Of a DNA stretch of 41,996 nucleotides, positions 7,951-16,653 are shown piece after piece. The notes beneath the pieces are model-generated. The model worked only from the letters and a program-made list of their open reading frames with translations. It was not told the origin of the DNA and made no database searches. Positions within the stretch are counted from its first letter, which is position 1. Each line of letters begins with the position of its first letter. This DNA comes from an uncultured Dehalococcoidia bacterium (GTDB lineage Bacteria > Chloroflexota > Dehalococcoidia > Dehalococcoidales > Fen-1064), in assembly GCA_903916765.1 (NCBI GenBank), contig CAIWXV010000014.1, positions 1 to 41,996 of the forward strand, written 5' to 3'. The position numbers were made by a program, and so were the translations under genes.

Positions 7951-9257
7951 TAGAGAGGTATTGCCGACCGGCGATGAAAGAAGTTTGGTCGGATGAAAAC
8001 AAATTTAATAAATGGCTCGAAGTCGAGATTGCCGCTTGTGAAGCTTGGGCTCAATTAGGGGTTATTCCTAGACAGGCTATTTCTAAAATCAAGATGGCGC
8101 GCATCAATTTCAAAAAGATGGATGAGCTTTTCAAAGAGACTCACCATGATGTTACGGCTTTTCTAGGTGCTATTGCCGATAGTGTTGGGGAGGAATCGCG
8201 CTATATCCATCTCGGTATGACTTCCTCCGATGTGATGGATACGGCTCTCAGCTTACAGCTTATCGAGGCTTCGGACATACTCGCTGATGATATTAAAGAA
8301 TTGATTTCCGTCCTCGGGAGTATGGCAATCAAGTATAAGCATACCCCGATGACCGGTCGGACTCATGGTGTTCACGCCGAACCGATTACTTTCGGTTTGA
8401 AGCTGGCATTATGGTTTGCCGAGATGAATCGTAACCGTCAGCGTCTCCAGGAAGCCAGAAGAATGATTGGGGTTGGTAAGGTTTCAGGGGCAGTGGGTAC
8501 TTATGCCACACTATCGCCGCAGGTGGAAGAAAAAGCCTGCGCTAAATTAGGGCTTGCCCCGGCGCCGATATCGAATCAAGTACTCCAGCGTGACCGCCAT
8601 GCCCAATTCGTCACTACGTTGGCAATTATTGCCAGTTCGCTGGAAAAATTTGCTACGGAGATAAGGGCTTTACAGAAAACCGAGGTGAGGGAAGTCGAAG
8701 AGCCTTTCAGCCCCGGTCAGACGGGTAGCTCGGCGATGCCCCACAAGCGCAATCCTGAGCTTTGTGAAAGAGTATGCGGTATTGCAAGATTGGTTAGAGG
8801 CTATTCCGTGACTTCGATGGAAAATATTACTCTGTGGCATGAGCGTGATATCAGCCATTCTTCTACGGAACGGGTTATTTTGCCCGATGCCTGTCTGGTG
8901 CTCGACTACTCTCTGACGGTCTTTACTTCCGTAATGAAGGGCTTGCAGGTTTATCCTAAGCAGATGAAAAAGAATATGGATATTACCCGGGGCCTGCTTT
9001 TCTCCCAGAGAGTTTTACTGGCTTTAATCGATAAAGGTCTCAGCCGTCAGAATGCCTATAAATTAGTACAGCGCAACGCTATGAAAACATGGCAGGGGAG
9101 TAAGAGATTTATCAATCTGCTGAAAGCTGATGCCGAAGTAATGGCAGTTTTGTCTCCCACGGAGCTTGAGTCATTGTTTGAAATCCAGTATTATCTGCGC
9201 TATGTGGATGAGGTTTTTGAGCGGTTGGGCTTAACCGGAAAACAGTGGGCAGAGTAG
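7947..9257 (+). CDS. purB: Adenylosuccinate lyase
   Basis: It cleaves SAICAR and adenylosuccinate, releasing fumarate, and so acts in both IMP and AMP synthesis. The fumarase/aspartase superfamily signature GSSAMPHKRNP is present about 60 per cent of the way along, together with GMTSSDVMDTALSLQL and MTGRTHGVHAEPITFGLK. At 436 residues it has the length of the Bacillus-type enzyme. It overlaps purE by 4 nt and is the last clear gene of the guaA-pur unit. No terminator is visible after it. Confidence 0.96.
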   Translation: MIERYCRPAMKEVWSDENKFNKWLEVEIAACEAWAQLGVIPRQAISKIKMARINFKKMDELFKETHHDVTAFLGAIADSVGEESRYIHLGMTSSDVMDTALSLQLIEASDILADDIKELISVLGSMAIKYKHTPMTGRTHGVHAEPITFGLKLALWFAEMNRNRQRLQEARRMIGVGKVSGAVGTYATLSPQVEEKACAKLGLAPAPISNQVLQRDRHAQFVTTLAIIASSLEKFATEIRALQKTEVREVEEPFSPGQTGSSAMPHKRNPELCERVCGIARLVRGYSVTSMENITLWHERDISHSSTERVILPDACLVLDYSLTVFTSVMKGLQVYPKQMKKNMDITRGLLFSQRVLLALIDKGLSRQNAYKLVQRNAMKTWQGSKRFINLLKADAEVMAVLSPTELESLFEIQYYLRYVDEVFERLGLTGKQWAE

Positions 9258-9305
9258 CCGGAATTAGTTTAGTGGAGCCGCGATTTATTACCTTAAATTT
9301 TTGCG

Positions 9306-10076
9306 ATGAATATTAGAAAGTATAACCAGATTGTCTGGGATAACGAAGTAAAAAAGGGAAATAAGTGGACAGTTCCGGTCAGTCCGGAAGTGGTCAAACA
9401 GGCGCGTGAAGGTAATTGGCAGATTGTTCTGACTCCAACTATTCCAGTGCTTAAAGATTGGTTCCCCCTGCTAAATGCTTTGGATGTGCTTTGCCTCGCT
9501 TCAGGAGGCGGACAACAGGGACCGATTCTGGCAGCCGCGGGTGCTAATGTAACCGTTCTCGATAATTCTCCTATGCAATTGGAGGGTGACCGTTACGTCA
9601 CTGAAAGAGATTCTCTCATTATCCGAATCGTAGAGGGTGATATGAGAGACCTCAGCCAGTTTGCAGATGCTAGTTTTGGCTTGATAGTTCATCCTATTTC
9701 TGATAATTTTGTGCCGGATGTGCGTGTCATCTGGAAAGAAGCTTTTCGGGTTTTACGTAAAGGTGGCGTGTTATTATCAGGATTTATGAATTCGGCAATT
9801 TACCTTTTCGATTGGGAACTGGCAGAGAGCACTGGCAAATTGCATGTAAAATATAAGATTCCTTACGCGGATGTGACAGATTTGGATGAGCCTGAAAAAC
9901 AAAGAAGACTGGCAAAAGGCGAACCGATGGAATTCAGCCACACATTGGATGACCTGATTGGCGGGCAGATAGATGCCGGGTTTGTAATTACCGGTTTTTA
10001 TGAAGATAGACAGGGACCGGAAACTAAAGACCCGGTGTGCCATACATGGCAACATCCATTGCCACCCGCGCAGTGA
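9306..10076 (+). CDS. Class I SAM-dependent methyltransferase
   Basis: The Rossmann-type SAM-binding core is recognisable: motif [22 protein letters not shown], a following acidic end of strand 2 in [29 protein letters not shown], and [16 protein letters not shown]. This matches the Methyltransf_11/UbiE-like group, but the substrate cannot be read from sequence. It is 256 residues with no membrane segment or signal peptide. The ATG follows an AT-rich stretch without a good Shine-Dalgarno. It lies 48 nt after purB and 17 nt before the next ORF start; neighbours give no clear functional hint. Confidence 0.85.
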   Translation: MNIRKYNQIVWDNEVKKGNKWTVPVSPEVVKQAREGNWQIVLTPTIPVLKDWFPLLNALDVLCLASGGGQQGPILAAAGANVTVLDNSPMQLEGDRYVTERDSLIIRIVEGDMRDLSQFADASFGLIVHPISDNFVPDVRVIWKEAFRVLRKGGVLLSGFMNSAIYLFDWELAESTGKLHVKYKIPYADVTDLDEPEKQRRLAKGEPMEFSHTLDDLIGGQIDAGFVITGFYEDRQGPETKDPVCHTWQHPLPPAQ

Positions 10077-10108
10077 AGATGTAAAAACTTATTTTGGATT
10101 TTTCAAAT

Positions 10109-10813
10109 ATGTTCACGATGCAAGTCATTCCTCAGGTTAATCAAATCACTGACAGATATACCAATTTTTTCCTGATTGTTGAAGATCATTTGACATTGAT
10201 TGATACTGGCTTGCGTGGTAGTATACGTGGTTTGGTTCATTTTATCCGTTCCCTGGGGCGTTCACCGGAAGAAATTAATCTCATCATTCTTACCCATAAT
10301 CATATGGATCACTTCGGGGGATTAGCTGAACTAAGAAAATTGACCAGAGCAGAGGTAGCGGCTCCGAAAAATGATTTTGTCATCGATGATAGTCCCGTAC
10401 CATATCCTGCCGGTAATTGTATCAGGAAGTTATTACAAGTGTCGGCGCTGTCTCACTTGCGCCGTAGATTCGTTCTGGAATCTAAAGATGTCGATATTCT
10501 GCTTGAGGGCGGCGAGATATTTCCTATATTAGGTGGGTTGCAGGTTATACCGACACCAGGTCATACGGCAGGAAGTATCAGCCTGTACGCTTCGCGTAAA
10601 AAACTGCTCATCGTCGGCGACGCTCTGAAGAAAAAACAGGGTATGCTTCGTTTACCACTCATAACTTTGACCTCTGATATTCAGCAGGCAGTGTCCTCAA
10701 TTCGGCGCATGTCGGAGTTGGATGTCGATATCATTCTTTTTGGCCACGGCAGGCCGGTTACCGAGAATGCAAGAGCAGGGCTGTTGAGGTTATCGGAAAG
10801 GGTAAAAGTTTGA
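10109..10813 (+). CDS. MBL-fold metallohydrolase
   Basis: A metallo-beta-lactamase-fold protein with the two-metal site: THNHMDHFGG (HxHxDH), PGHTAGSISLY, the bridging Asp in VGDALKK, and the last His in FGHGRPV. Residues before the first His (LTLIDTGLRGS) fit strand 2 of the fold. It is soluble, about 234 residues, and resembles the glyoxalase II-like subgroup; the substrate is unknown. The track begins at TTG 10094; the ATG at 10109 is more likely, though no strong ribosome site marks either. Its stop codon lies inside the TTGACA of the rsmD promoter. Confidence 0.85.
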   Translation: MFTMQVIPQVNQITDRYTNFFLIVEDHLTLIDTGLRGSIRGLVHFIRSLGRSPEEINLIILTHNHMDHFGGLAELRKLTRAEVAAPKNDFVIDDSPVPYPAGNCIRKLLQVSALSHLRRRFVLESKDVDILLEGGEIFPILGGLQVIPTPGHTAGSISLYASRKKLLIVGDALKKKQGMLRLPLITLTSDIQQAVSSIRRMSELDVDIILFGHGRPVTENARAGLLRLSERVKV

Positions 10814-10839
10814 CACCATTCTCGTTGTTTGGCTAATAT
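10810..10839 (+). promoter_or_regulatory. Promoter for a leaderless rsmD transcript
   Basis: TTGACA, an 18-nt spacer and TAATAT sit so that the expected start point is within 1-2 nt of the rsmD ATG at 10847. The TGA of the preceding gene is part of the -35 box. Confidence 0.5.
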
Positions 10840-10846
10840 TAACATA

Positions 10847-11395
10847 ATGTTACGTGTTATTACCGGCACAGCCAAAGGCACTCTTCTGAAAGTCCCCACT
10901 ACAGGTCTCCGTCCGGCAACCGACCTTGTACGCGGAGCGATTTTTTCCATATTGGAAAATCTCACCGACGATTGGTCTCGTGTACTGGATTTGTACTCGG
11001 GGAGCGGTGCTCTGGGGATTGAGGCTTTGAGCCGGGGTGCCGACTGGGTGGACTTTGTTGACCGTGAACGAAGATGTTGTGATATAATCAAATTGAATCT
11101 GGGAAAGACAAAACTCAGGGCAAAAGCCCATGTTTATTGCGGTACGGTGAACAAAACCCTCTCTTTTCTGGATAAGGAATATAGTATCGTTCTGATGGAC
11201 CCTCCTTATGCGGATACTACGATTGGTGATGTAGTGGAACAACTGGCAAATTCGAAATTGATTAATCAGGATTCAATAGTAGTGGTAGACCACTCTTCGC
11301 GGTTTCCTTTACAGGGGAAATTTGGTACTCTGAATCTTTTCAAAGAGCATCGTCATGGTGACACCACAATTTCAATCTACCGAAAGGAGAAATAA
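10847..11395 (+). CDS. rsmD: 16S rRNA guanine-966 N2-methyltransferase, RsmD family
   Basis: It methylates G966 of 16S rRNA in the 30S subunit. The protein begins MLRVITGTAKGTLLKVP and GLRPATDLVRGAIFSIL, the hallmark start of RsmD. The SAM motif VLDLYSGSGALGIEALSRGA and the catalytic DPPY tetrapeptide (IVLMDPPYADT) are intact. The track start (TTG, 10829) adds six unconserved residues; I use ATG 10847, which lies just downstream of a promoter and has no Shine-Dalgarno. It is followed after 1 nt by coaD, the pairing seen in many bacteria. Confidence 0.93.
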   Translation: MLRVITGTAKGTLLKVPTTGLRPATDLVRGAIFSILENLTDDWSRVLDLYSGSGALGIEALSRGADWVDFVDRERRCCDIIKLNLGKTKLRAKAHVYCGTVNKTLSFLDKEYSIVLMDPPYADTTIGDVVEQLANSKLINQDSIVVVDHSSRFPLQGKFGTLNLFKEHRHGDTTISIYRKEK

Positions 11396-11396
11396 C

Positions 11397-11885
11397 ATGA
11401 CCGTGGCTGTTTATGCAGGAAGCTTTGACCCTATTACCAATGGACATCTCGATATCGCCGTCAGAGCATCGAAGATTTTCGATAAGCTGATTATCGGGAT
11501 CTATAGAAGTCCGGCGGGTAAGACTGTTCTTTTCGACACAAAAGATAGAGTCGCTATGGCGAAGAAAGCTACTAAAGATTTTCCTAATATCGAGGTTCGG
11601 CCTTTTTCCGGGATGGTGGTAGATTTCGCCAAAAAAATCGGAGCGCAGACAATGGTACGTGGCTTGAGAATGAGTACCGATTTTGAGCGCGAGTTTGAAA
11701 TGGCTCTAATGAACAAAAAACTGTGTCCGGAGTTAGAGTTGGTATGCTTGATGACAAGTCTGAGATATCAATTCCTTAGTTCCAGTCTACTCAAGGAAGT
11801 TGCGAGTCTCGGCGGTGATATTGAAAGTCTGGTGCCGGAGTATGTCGCCAAAGCCTTGAGAAAGAAACTTGTAAACAAAAAATAG
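11397..11885 (+). CDS. coaD: Phosphopantetheine adenylyltransferase
   Basis: It transfers AMP from ATP to 4'-phosphopantetheine, the penultimate step of coenzyme A synthesis. The nucleotidyltransferase motif is in AVYAGSFDPITNGHLDIA (TxGH-type), followed by VRGLRMSTDFEREFEMALMN and a C-terminal LSSSLLKEVASLGGDIESLVP close to the usual ISSSxVKE. The track start at 11355 runs back into rsmD; ATG 11397, preceded by AAAGGAG, gives 162 residues, the normal length. It starts 1 nt after the rsmD stop and is probably co-translated with it. Confidence 0.96.
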   Translation: MTVAVYAGSFDPITNGHLDIAVRASKIFDKLIIGIYRSPAGKTVLFDTKDRVAMAKKATKDFPNIEVRPFSGMVVDFAKKIGAQTMVRGLRMSTDFEREFEMALMNKKLCPELELVCLMTSLRYQFLSSSLLKEVASLGGDIESLVPEYVAKALRKKLVNKK

Positions 11886-11935
11886 CTTTCTAAGCACGAT
11901 GAGCTTTGTTGTCCCTAATTATCAAGGAGGTTTTT

Positions 11936-12181
11936 ATGGCGTACAAAATCAGTGAGGATTGTATCAGTTGTGGAGCCTGCGAGTCTGAGTGTCCGAATCA
12001 GGCAATCAGCGAAGGCAGTTCCACATATGTAATTAATCCTGACAAATGCACCGAGTGTGTCGGTGCTCACGATTCTTCCAAGTGTGCGGAGGTCTGTCCT
12101 GTAGATGCCTGCCAACCTGACCCCGCCCGCAAAGAAACCAAAGAAGCTCTTCTGGCGAGATATAAGAAACTTCACCCATAA
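11936..12181 (+). CDS. 2[4Fe-4S] ferredoxin, Allochromatium-type spacing
   Basis: A small cytoplasmic electron carrier of 81 residues. The first cluster motif is [12 protein letters not shown] (CxxCxxCxxxCP). The second is [18 protein letters not shown], with eight residues between the second and third Cys, the longer loop typical of Allochromatium-type ferredoxins. The ATG is preceded by a strong AAGGAGG 5 nt upstream, so the track start (11906) is too early. It lies 50 nt after coaD and has no dedicated partner enzyme nearby. Such ferredoxins serve oxidoreductases in anaerobes, consistent with an anaerobic host. Confidence 0.95.
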   Translation: MAYKISEDCISCGACESECPNQAISEGSSTYVINPDKCTECVGAHDSSKCAEVCPVDACQPDPARKETKEALLARYKKLHP

Positions 12182-12307
12182 AGATAAAATTCGAAATCTG
12201 AATCTCGAAGTACGAAACAATATCGAATATCTAATATTAAAGTATTGGAGATTAGTTTTTCAGTATTATTTAGAAATTAGGATTTTGTGCTTCGGATTTA
12301 GTTTAGG
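12182..12307. repeat. AT-rich degenerate spacer with CGAAATxxCGAA-type units
   Basis: The gap between convergent ferredoxin and proC holds repeated fragments such as CGAAATCTGAATCTCGAAG and, on the other strand, CTAAATCCGAAG and CCTAATTTCTAAAT. A similar fragment (CCAATATCGAAATACTAAAT) precedes purE. This looks like decayed intergenic repeat sequence rather than a gene. No U-tailed hairpin was found. Confidence 0.35.
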
Positions 12308-13117
12308 TTATTTCTGACTATTGCCCAATGTTTGAGCTTTTTCGTAGGCGGCTTTTACTGCCTGGTAAACCAGGTCGCTGAAGCCGCTTTCTTCGAATTT
12401 GCGGATGGCTTCTGCGGTCGTACCTCTGGGTGAGGTTACCATTCGACGCAGTTCTGAGGGCTCCTTGCCTGATTGTTTAATAAGCTGACCTGCGCCGATC
12501 ACCGTTCCGATGACCATCTCTTTTGCCATGTCACGTGGTAAGCCTATTTTTACGGCGGCATTGGTCATAGCCTCTACGAAATAGAAAAGATAGGCAGGGC
12601 CACTTCCGCTGACTGCTGTTGCCATATCTAAGAAATGTTCCTCGTTAACATAGAACTCTTTGCCCATGGCTCCGAGAATAGCGCTCACTATCTTTTTTTG
12701 TTGGTCTGTAACTTCTTTGGTAGCTGTCCAGACGGTAACGCCCTCAACAATTTGGGCAGGGGTATTCGGCATGGAACGCACGATAGCATTGTGATTAAGT
12801 CCATGTTGGAGGGTGTTAATTCTGGCACCGGCAATGATTGAAAGCACGAGTTGATTCGGTTTAAGATGACCTATCAATTCCACCATTACATTGGTGAGTA
12901 TTTGCGGTTTAATGGCGAGGATAATTATATCTTTCTCTGTTATTGTCTGAATGTTATCAGAGGATACCTTGGCCATATACTTTTGAAAGAGGAATTGACG
13001 ACGTCCCTCGCTGATGTCGCTAACTGTTATGTCTCTGGCCGCCGCTAAGTTTTTGGTTAGTATGCCTGCCAGCATTGCCTCACCCATATTCCCGCCGCCG
13101 ATAAATGCAATTTTCAT
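12308..13117 (-). CDS. proC: Pyrroline-5-carboxylate reductase
   Basis: It reduces pyrroline-5-carboxylate to proline. The N-terminal Rossmann fold starts MKIAFIGGGNMGEAMLAG, followed by IILAIKPQIL, VRSMPNTPAQIVEG, AVSGSGPAYLFYFVEAM and the C-terminal signature ELRRMVTSPRGTTAEAI. The track start at 13132 adds MRGVN; ATG 13117 with GAGGAG 5-6 nt upstream is better and gives 269 residues, a normal length. It converges with the ferredoxin gene and stands apart from proA/proB, which are not in the window. Confidence 0.96.
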   Translation of the reverse strand: MKIAFIGGGNMGEAMLAGILTKNLAAARDITVSDISEGRRQFLFQKYMAKVSSDNIQTITEKDIIILAIKPQILTNVMVELIGHLKPNQLVLSIIAGARINTLQHGLNHNAIVRSMPNTPAQIVEGVTVWTATKEVTDQQKKIVSAILGAMGKEFYVNEEHFLDMATAVSGSGPAYLFYFVEAMTNAAVKIGLPRDMAKEMVIGTVIGAGQLIKQSGKEPSELRRMVTSPRGTTAEAIRKFEESGFSDLVYQAVKAAYEKAQTLGNSQK

Positions 13118-13202
13118 ATTTACTCCTCTCATCCTGTTGCCATACCATTACCATATTCAAATCGGGACGTGTACTATTTTATGCGTATATAAGGATATAA
13201 AA

Positions 13203-13646
13203 TTACCGCTCGAAGTAACTTTTCGGTTTTTCTTTCGCATTAAAGTGTTCCATAAGCTTTTGCCAAACGAACTCATCGCCGTTTAGTATTGGTTGATAGT
13301 TCTGTTCTACATCAGTAGCAGTCCGAGCAACAACATTTAGAAGCTTATGCCGGGGAAACATATTTCTCTGAAGATCACTGTGGTTATTAAATATTAGTCT
13401 GTCTATAAAAAGATAGGGAATACTCCGATTTCTCCGAGTAAACAGGATGTCATAATATTGTACCTGTACTGAGGCTGGTTCTTTAATGTACTTAAAACTG
13501 AATCCGACCTTGAAACTGTTAGTTCGAGGGTATTTTTCAGAAGCTAATGAAAAACCTGATGAAACCAGAAAGGCAAAACAGTCTCTAGGTGATTGGCAAA
13601 GATCTAAAAAATCTACAAAAGGCATGCCTTCTACTGGTTTCTTCAT
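13203..13646 (-). CDS. Hypothetical protein, 147 aa
   Basis: I do not recognise a family. The protein is soluble-looking and mixed in composition, with no signal peptide, membrane segment or metal motif. AGGA lies close upstream of the ATG (TTAGGAAGATG). It sits between leuS and proC on the same strand, 80 nt after leuS. Aromatic-rich strands such as VQVQYYDILF and IPYLFIDRLIF suggest a small alpha/beta domain, but that is a guess. Its bases are more AT-rich than its neighbours, which could mark a recent arrival. Confidence 0.6.
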   Translation of the reverse strand: MKKPVEGMPFVDFLDLCQSPRDCFAFLVSSGFSLASEKYPRTNSFKVGFSFKYIKEPASVQVQYYDILFTRRNRSIPYLFIDRLIFNNHSDLQRNMFPRHKLLNVVARTATDVEQNYQPILNGDEFVWQKLMEHFNAKEKPKSYFER

Positions 13647-13726
13647 CTTCCTAATTATCCCGATATATTAGACTAATTTGCCTGACAATCCGGATCAAGA
13701 TTGACTAGAGATAGCTTAATGCCCCC

Positions 13727-16168
13727 TTATCTCACCACGATATTTACCAGTTTCCCGGGCACATAAATAATATTTACGACCTTTTGACCTTGGATGAAAG
13801 GCTTTATTTTTTCGCTTGCCTGAGACATCTTTTTTGCTTCTTCCTCGGTAATGGAAGCAGGTATAGTAATACGGTCGCGCAGTTTACCGTTGACCTGCAC
13901 TACCAGTGTGATTTCATCTTCTTTTGCCAGTTCCTCATCCCATTTGGGCCAGGGCTGGTTATGGATACTATACTTGTGTCCCGTCCTGTGCCATAACTCT
14001 TCCGCAAGATGAGGAGCCGTGGGCGCTATCATTAGGACCAGTTTCTCGATGCTGTTTTGCCAGGCATCGTTCGTCACATTCGCCGATTCCTTGACCTTGT
14101 TGAGGTAATTCGTGTATTCCATTAACGCGGCAATCATGGTATTGAAACGCAGACGGTCCATGTCACCCGTTATTTTTTTGATAATCTGGTGTGTGATTCG
14201 CTCCAACTCTTTCATCGCGGTGGCATCATTTATTTTCGGTTGGTATTCTTCCAGCGCCAGCTTCCAGATACGATTCAGCCAGCGACTGACTCCGCTGATA
14301 CCCGTATCGAACCACTCGCCGCCCTGTTCCCATGGTCCCATGAACATCATATAGGCGCGTACCGTATCGACACCCAGTTCATTGACATATGCATCGGGGT
14401 TGATAACATTACCTTTGGATTTGCTCATCTTCTGATGGTCAGCAATGATAATGCCCTGATTGAAGAGTCTTTTGAACGGCTCTCCGAAATCGATTAATCC
14501 CATGTCCCTGATTGCTTTAGTGAAGAAGCGGGCATAGAGCAGATGCATTACGGCGTGTTCCGCACCACCGGTATAGATATCGACGGGCATCCAGTATTTG
14601 GTTTTCTCCGGGTCAAAAGCAGCTTTGTCATAGTGCGGACTACAATAGCGTAGAAAATACCAGGACGAACACATAAAACCATCAATAGTATCCGTTTCCC
14701 GTTTCCCGGGGCTGCCGCACTTCGGGCATTTGGTGTTAACCCATTTCTCGTTATACTTCAGAGGCGATTCTCCTTGGTGGCTGAAATCGGCTTCTTCGGG
14801 GAGTAGAACCGGTAAGTCTTTTTCCGGCACAGGCACAGTGCCGCATTTATCACAGTAAATCATCGGTATGGGTGCGCCCCAGTATCTCTGTCGTGAAATC
14901 AACCAGTCGCGCATGCGGTAGCTGATTGTTCCCTTTCCCCAGCCTTTTTGTTCCAGAAATGCGGTAACAGCCTTAGTACCTTCCCTGTTAGGCAATCCAT
15001 TAAATTGGCTGGAATTAATCATAGTGCCATCGTCGATATAGGCGTTCTCTAACTCCTCACCTTTCCATTCCGGAGGGGAAATAACCGTCTTGATGGGGAT
15101 GTTATATTTCTTAGCGAAAGCAAAATCGCGTTCATCATGCGCCGGCACTGCCATCACGGCTCCGGTGCCGTAACCGACTAACACGTAATCGGCAATCCAG
15201 ACAGGGACTTTGTCTCCGGTCAGTCTGTTAGTCACATAAGCGCCGGTGAAAACGCCGTCTTTTTCTTTTTCAGTGGAGAGGCGCTCTATCTCTGTGAAAC
15301 GGCGGGTTCTGGCAACATAAGCTTCAACCTCAGCTTTTTTATCAGGTGTGGTCAGTTTTGCTACTAGCGGATGCTCCGGTGCCAGTACCATGAAGGTAAC
15401 CCCGAAGACAGTATCCGGTCGGGTGGTAAATACCTTGATTTCCTTTTCTGCCACACTGGGGTGGTCGAGTGCAAAGGAAACCTCGGTGCCGTAACTTTTG
15501 CCGACCCAGTTCTTCTGCATTATCTGAATACGTTCAGGCCAATCTATTCCTTCATGTTCCATCAGTTCATCGGCATATTTCGTGATACGGAAAAGCCACT
15601 GTTCCAAATCCCGTTTTACAACTGGGGTTTCACACCGCCAGCAAAGCCCGTTTTCTACCTGCTCGTTCGCCAGTACTACTTGACATTGAGGACACCAGTT
15701 GACAGGTGCCTTGCCCCGGTAGGCTAAATCATGCTGGAACAATTTGGTGAAGAACCACTGAGTCCATTTGTAATATTTGGGATCGCAGGTAATAACTTCT
15801 CTGTTCCAGTCGTACATTGCCCCCATAGTCTTTAATTGACGGCGCATGTTCTCGATGTTCGCCATTGTCCATTTGCGAGGATGAATGCCGCGTTTGATAG
15901 CCGCATTTTCGGCGGGTAGTCCGAAAGCATCGAAACCCATCGGATGTAGGACATTGTAGCCCTGTAACCGCTTGAAACGTGCATAAACGTCGGATGGTGC
16001 CATCGCATACCAGTGCCCGATATGCAGGTCGCCGGAGGTGTAGGGGAACATCGTCAGAGCATACCATTTAGGTCGTTTGCTGTCCTCTTTGACTTCATAG
16101 AGCTTGTCGTCAGCCCATTTTTTCTGCCACTTTTTTTCGATTTCCGGTGCATTATATTTGTCTATCAT
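13727..16168 (-). CDS. leuS: Leucyl-tRNA synthetase
   Basis: A class Ia synthetase charging tRNA-Leu. The HIGH motif is at residues 49-52 (TSGDLHIGHW), the zinc-like segment is WCPQCQVVLANEQVENGLCWRC, the CP1 editing domain lies in the middle, and the KMSKS loop reads HQKMSKSKGNVINPD. The C-terminal anticodon-binding and LVVQVNGKLRDRI regions are complete. At 813 residues it has the usual bacterial length. The ATG follows AGGGCAGAAGA. It has its own promoter, a leucine-containing leader peptide and an intrinsic terminator upstream, so expression should rise when leucyl-tRNA is short. Confidence 0.98.
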   Translation of the reverse strand: MIDKYNAPEIEKKWQKKWADDKLYEVKEDSKRPKWYALTMFPYTSGDLHIGHWYAMAPSDVYARFKRLQGYNVLHPMGFDAFGLPAENAAIKRGIHPRKWTMANIENMRRQLKTMGAMYDWNREVITCDPKYYKWTQWFFTKLFQHDLAYRGKAPVNWCPQCQVVLANEQVENGLCWRCETPVVKRDLEQWLFRITKYADELMEHEGIDWPERIQIMQKNWVGKSYGTEVSFALDHPSVAEKEIKVFTTRPDTVFGVTFMVLAPEHPLVAKLTTPDKKAEVEAYVARTRRFTEIERLSTEKEKDGVFTGAYVTNRLTGDKVPVWIADYVLVGYGTGAVMAVPAHDERDFAFAKKYNIPIKTVISPPEWKGEELENAYIDDGTMINSSQFNGLPNREGTKAVTAFLEQKGWGKGTISYRMRDWLISRQRYWGAPIPMIYCDKCGTVPVPEKDLPVLLPEEADFSHQGESPLKYNEKWVNTKCPKCGSPGKRETDTIDGFMCSSWYFLRYCSPHYDKAAFDPEKTKYWMPVDIYTGGAEHAVMHLLYARFFTKAIRDMGLIDFGEPFKRLFNQGIIIADHQKMSKSKGNVINPDAYVNELGVDTVRAYMMFMGPWEQGGEWFDTGISGVSRWLNRIWKLALEEYQPKINDATAMKELERITHQIIKKITGDMDRLRFNTMIAALMEYTNYLNKVKESANVTNDAWQNSIEKLVLMIAPTAPHLAEELWHRTGHKYSIHNQPWPKWDEELAKEDEITLVVQVNGKLRDRITIPASITEEEAKKMSQASEKIKPFIQGQKVVNIIYVPGKLVNIVVR

Positions 16169-16206
16169 TCTTCTGCCCTATCTTCACTATTGATATTTGA
16201 TATAAC

Positions 16207-16232
16207 AAAAAAGCCGCCCTTGTGGGGACGGC
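16207..16232 (-). terminator. Attenuator terminator upstream of leuS
   Basis: Minus strand GCCGTCC-CCACAA-GGGCGGC gives a 7-bp stem with one G-U pair, followed by TTTTTT. The sequence and its CCCAC loop segment closely match the ilvD attenuator. GUGGG just after the leader stop can pair with CCCAC as an antiterminator. It lies about 40 nt before leuS. Confidence 0.85.
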
Positions 16233-16262
16233 CCCTATTTAATCATGTGGAGACGGACCCAC

Positions 16263-16316
16263 TTATCGGCCTGAATATGTGATGGTAAGTGTGAAGGATA
16301 GAAGCTGTCCGTTCAT
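16263..16316 (-). CDS. Leucine leader peptide, 17 aa (leuS attenuator)
   Basis: This ORF, too short for the track, reads MNGQLLSFTLTITYSGR, with adjacent CTT CTA Leu codons and a third Leu (CTT) directly over RNA region 1. CACUUA in the coding part pairs perfectly with UAAGUG at the stop codon. The latter overlaps GUGGG, which alternatively pairs with CCCAC in the terminator. Length, the ACATATTCAGGCC segment and the post-stop GTGGGTCCGTCTCC match the ilvD leader, so the two are paralogous. No Shine-Dalgarno; ATG is 8 nt after the -10. The role is inferred. Confidence 0.75.
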   Translation of the reverse strand: MNGQLLSFTLTITYSGR

Positions 16317-16324
16317 TAATAGGT

Positions 16325-16353
16325 AAAATATCACAACTGGTGGTTATTGTCAA
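16325..16353 (-). promoter_or_regulatory. Promoter of the leuS leader
   Basis: The minus strand carries TTGACA, a 17-nt spacer and TATTTT preceded by TGa (extended -10). The expected start lies about 2 nt before the leader ATG. Confidence 0.72.
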
Positions 16354-16444
16354 TAATTCTACTCGTGGCATCGCTAATTCTTGTGCATTATCCGTTTCAT
16401 TAAATAATTAAGTGAGGCTTGCTTGCCGATATGTCCTTTTGCAG

Positions 16445-16479
16445 AGTGCCTCTTCTCCCTTGAGGGGAGAAGAGGCACT
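16445..16479. other. Orphan 15-bp perfect hairpin between leuS promoter and fabH fragment
   Basis: AGTGCCTCTTCTCCC and its exact reverse complement flank a TTGAG loop, followed on the plus strand by TTGTTTG. It looks like an intrinsic terminator, yet no plus-strand gene ends here. It may be a remnant of a lost gene. The rest of 16381-16594 shows no gene. Confidence 0.5.
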
Positions 16480-16653
16480 TGTTTGTAACTGGTGGGTCGT
16501 TGTGCGCAAATACCTATGCCTGTTAAAAATGTAGCATGCTTAGTTTTGGAGTGGCCGAGACATTATGATTAAATGAATATGAGTTTGCAAAAAATTGAGT
16601 AATACATTTACAATAAAACATTACACCCAAGTCGCAAAGAAAGAGAATTCGGA

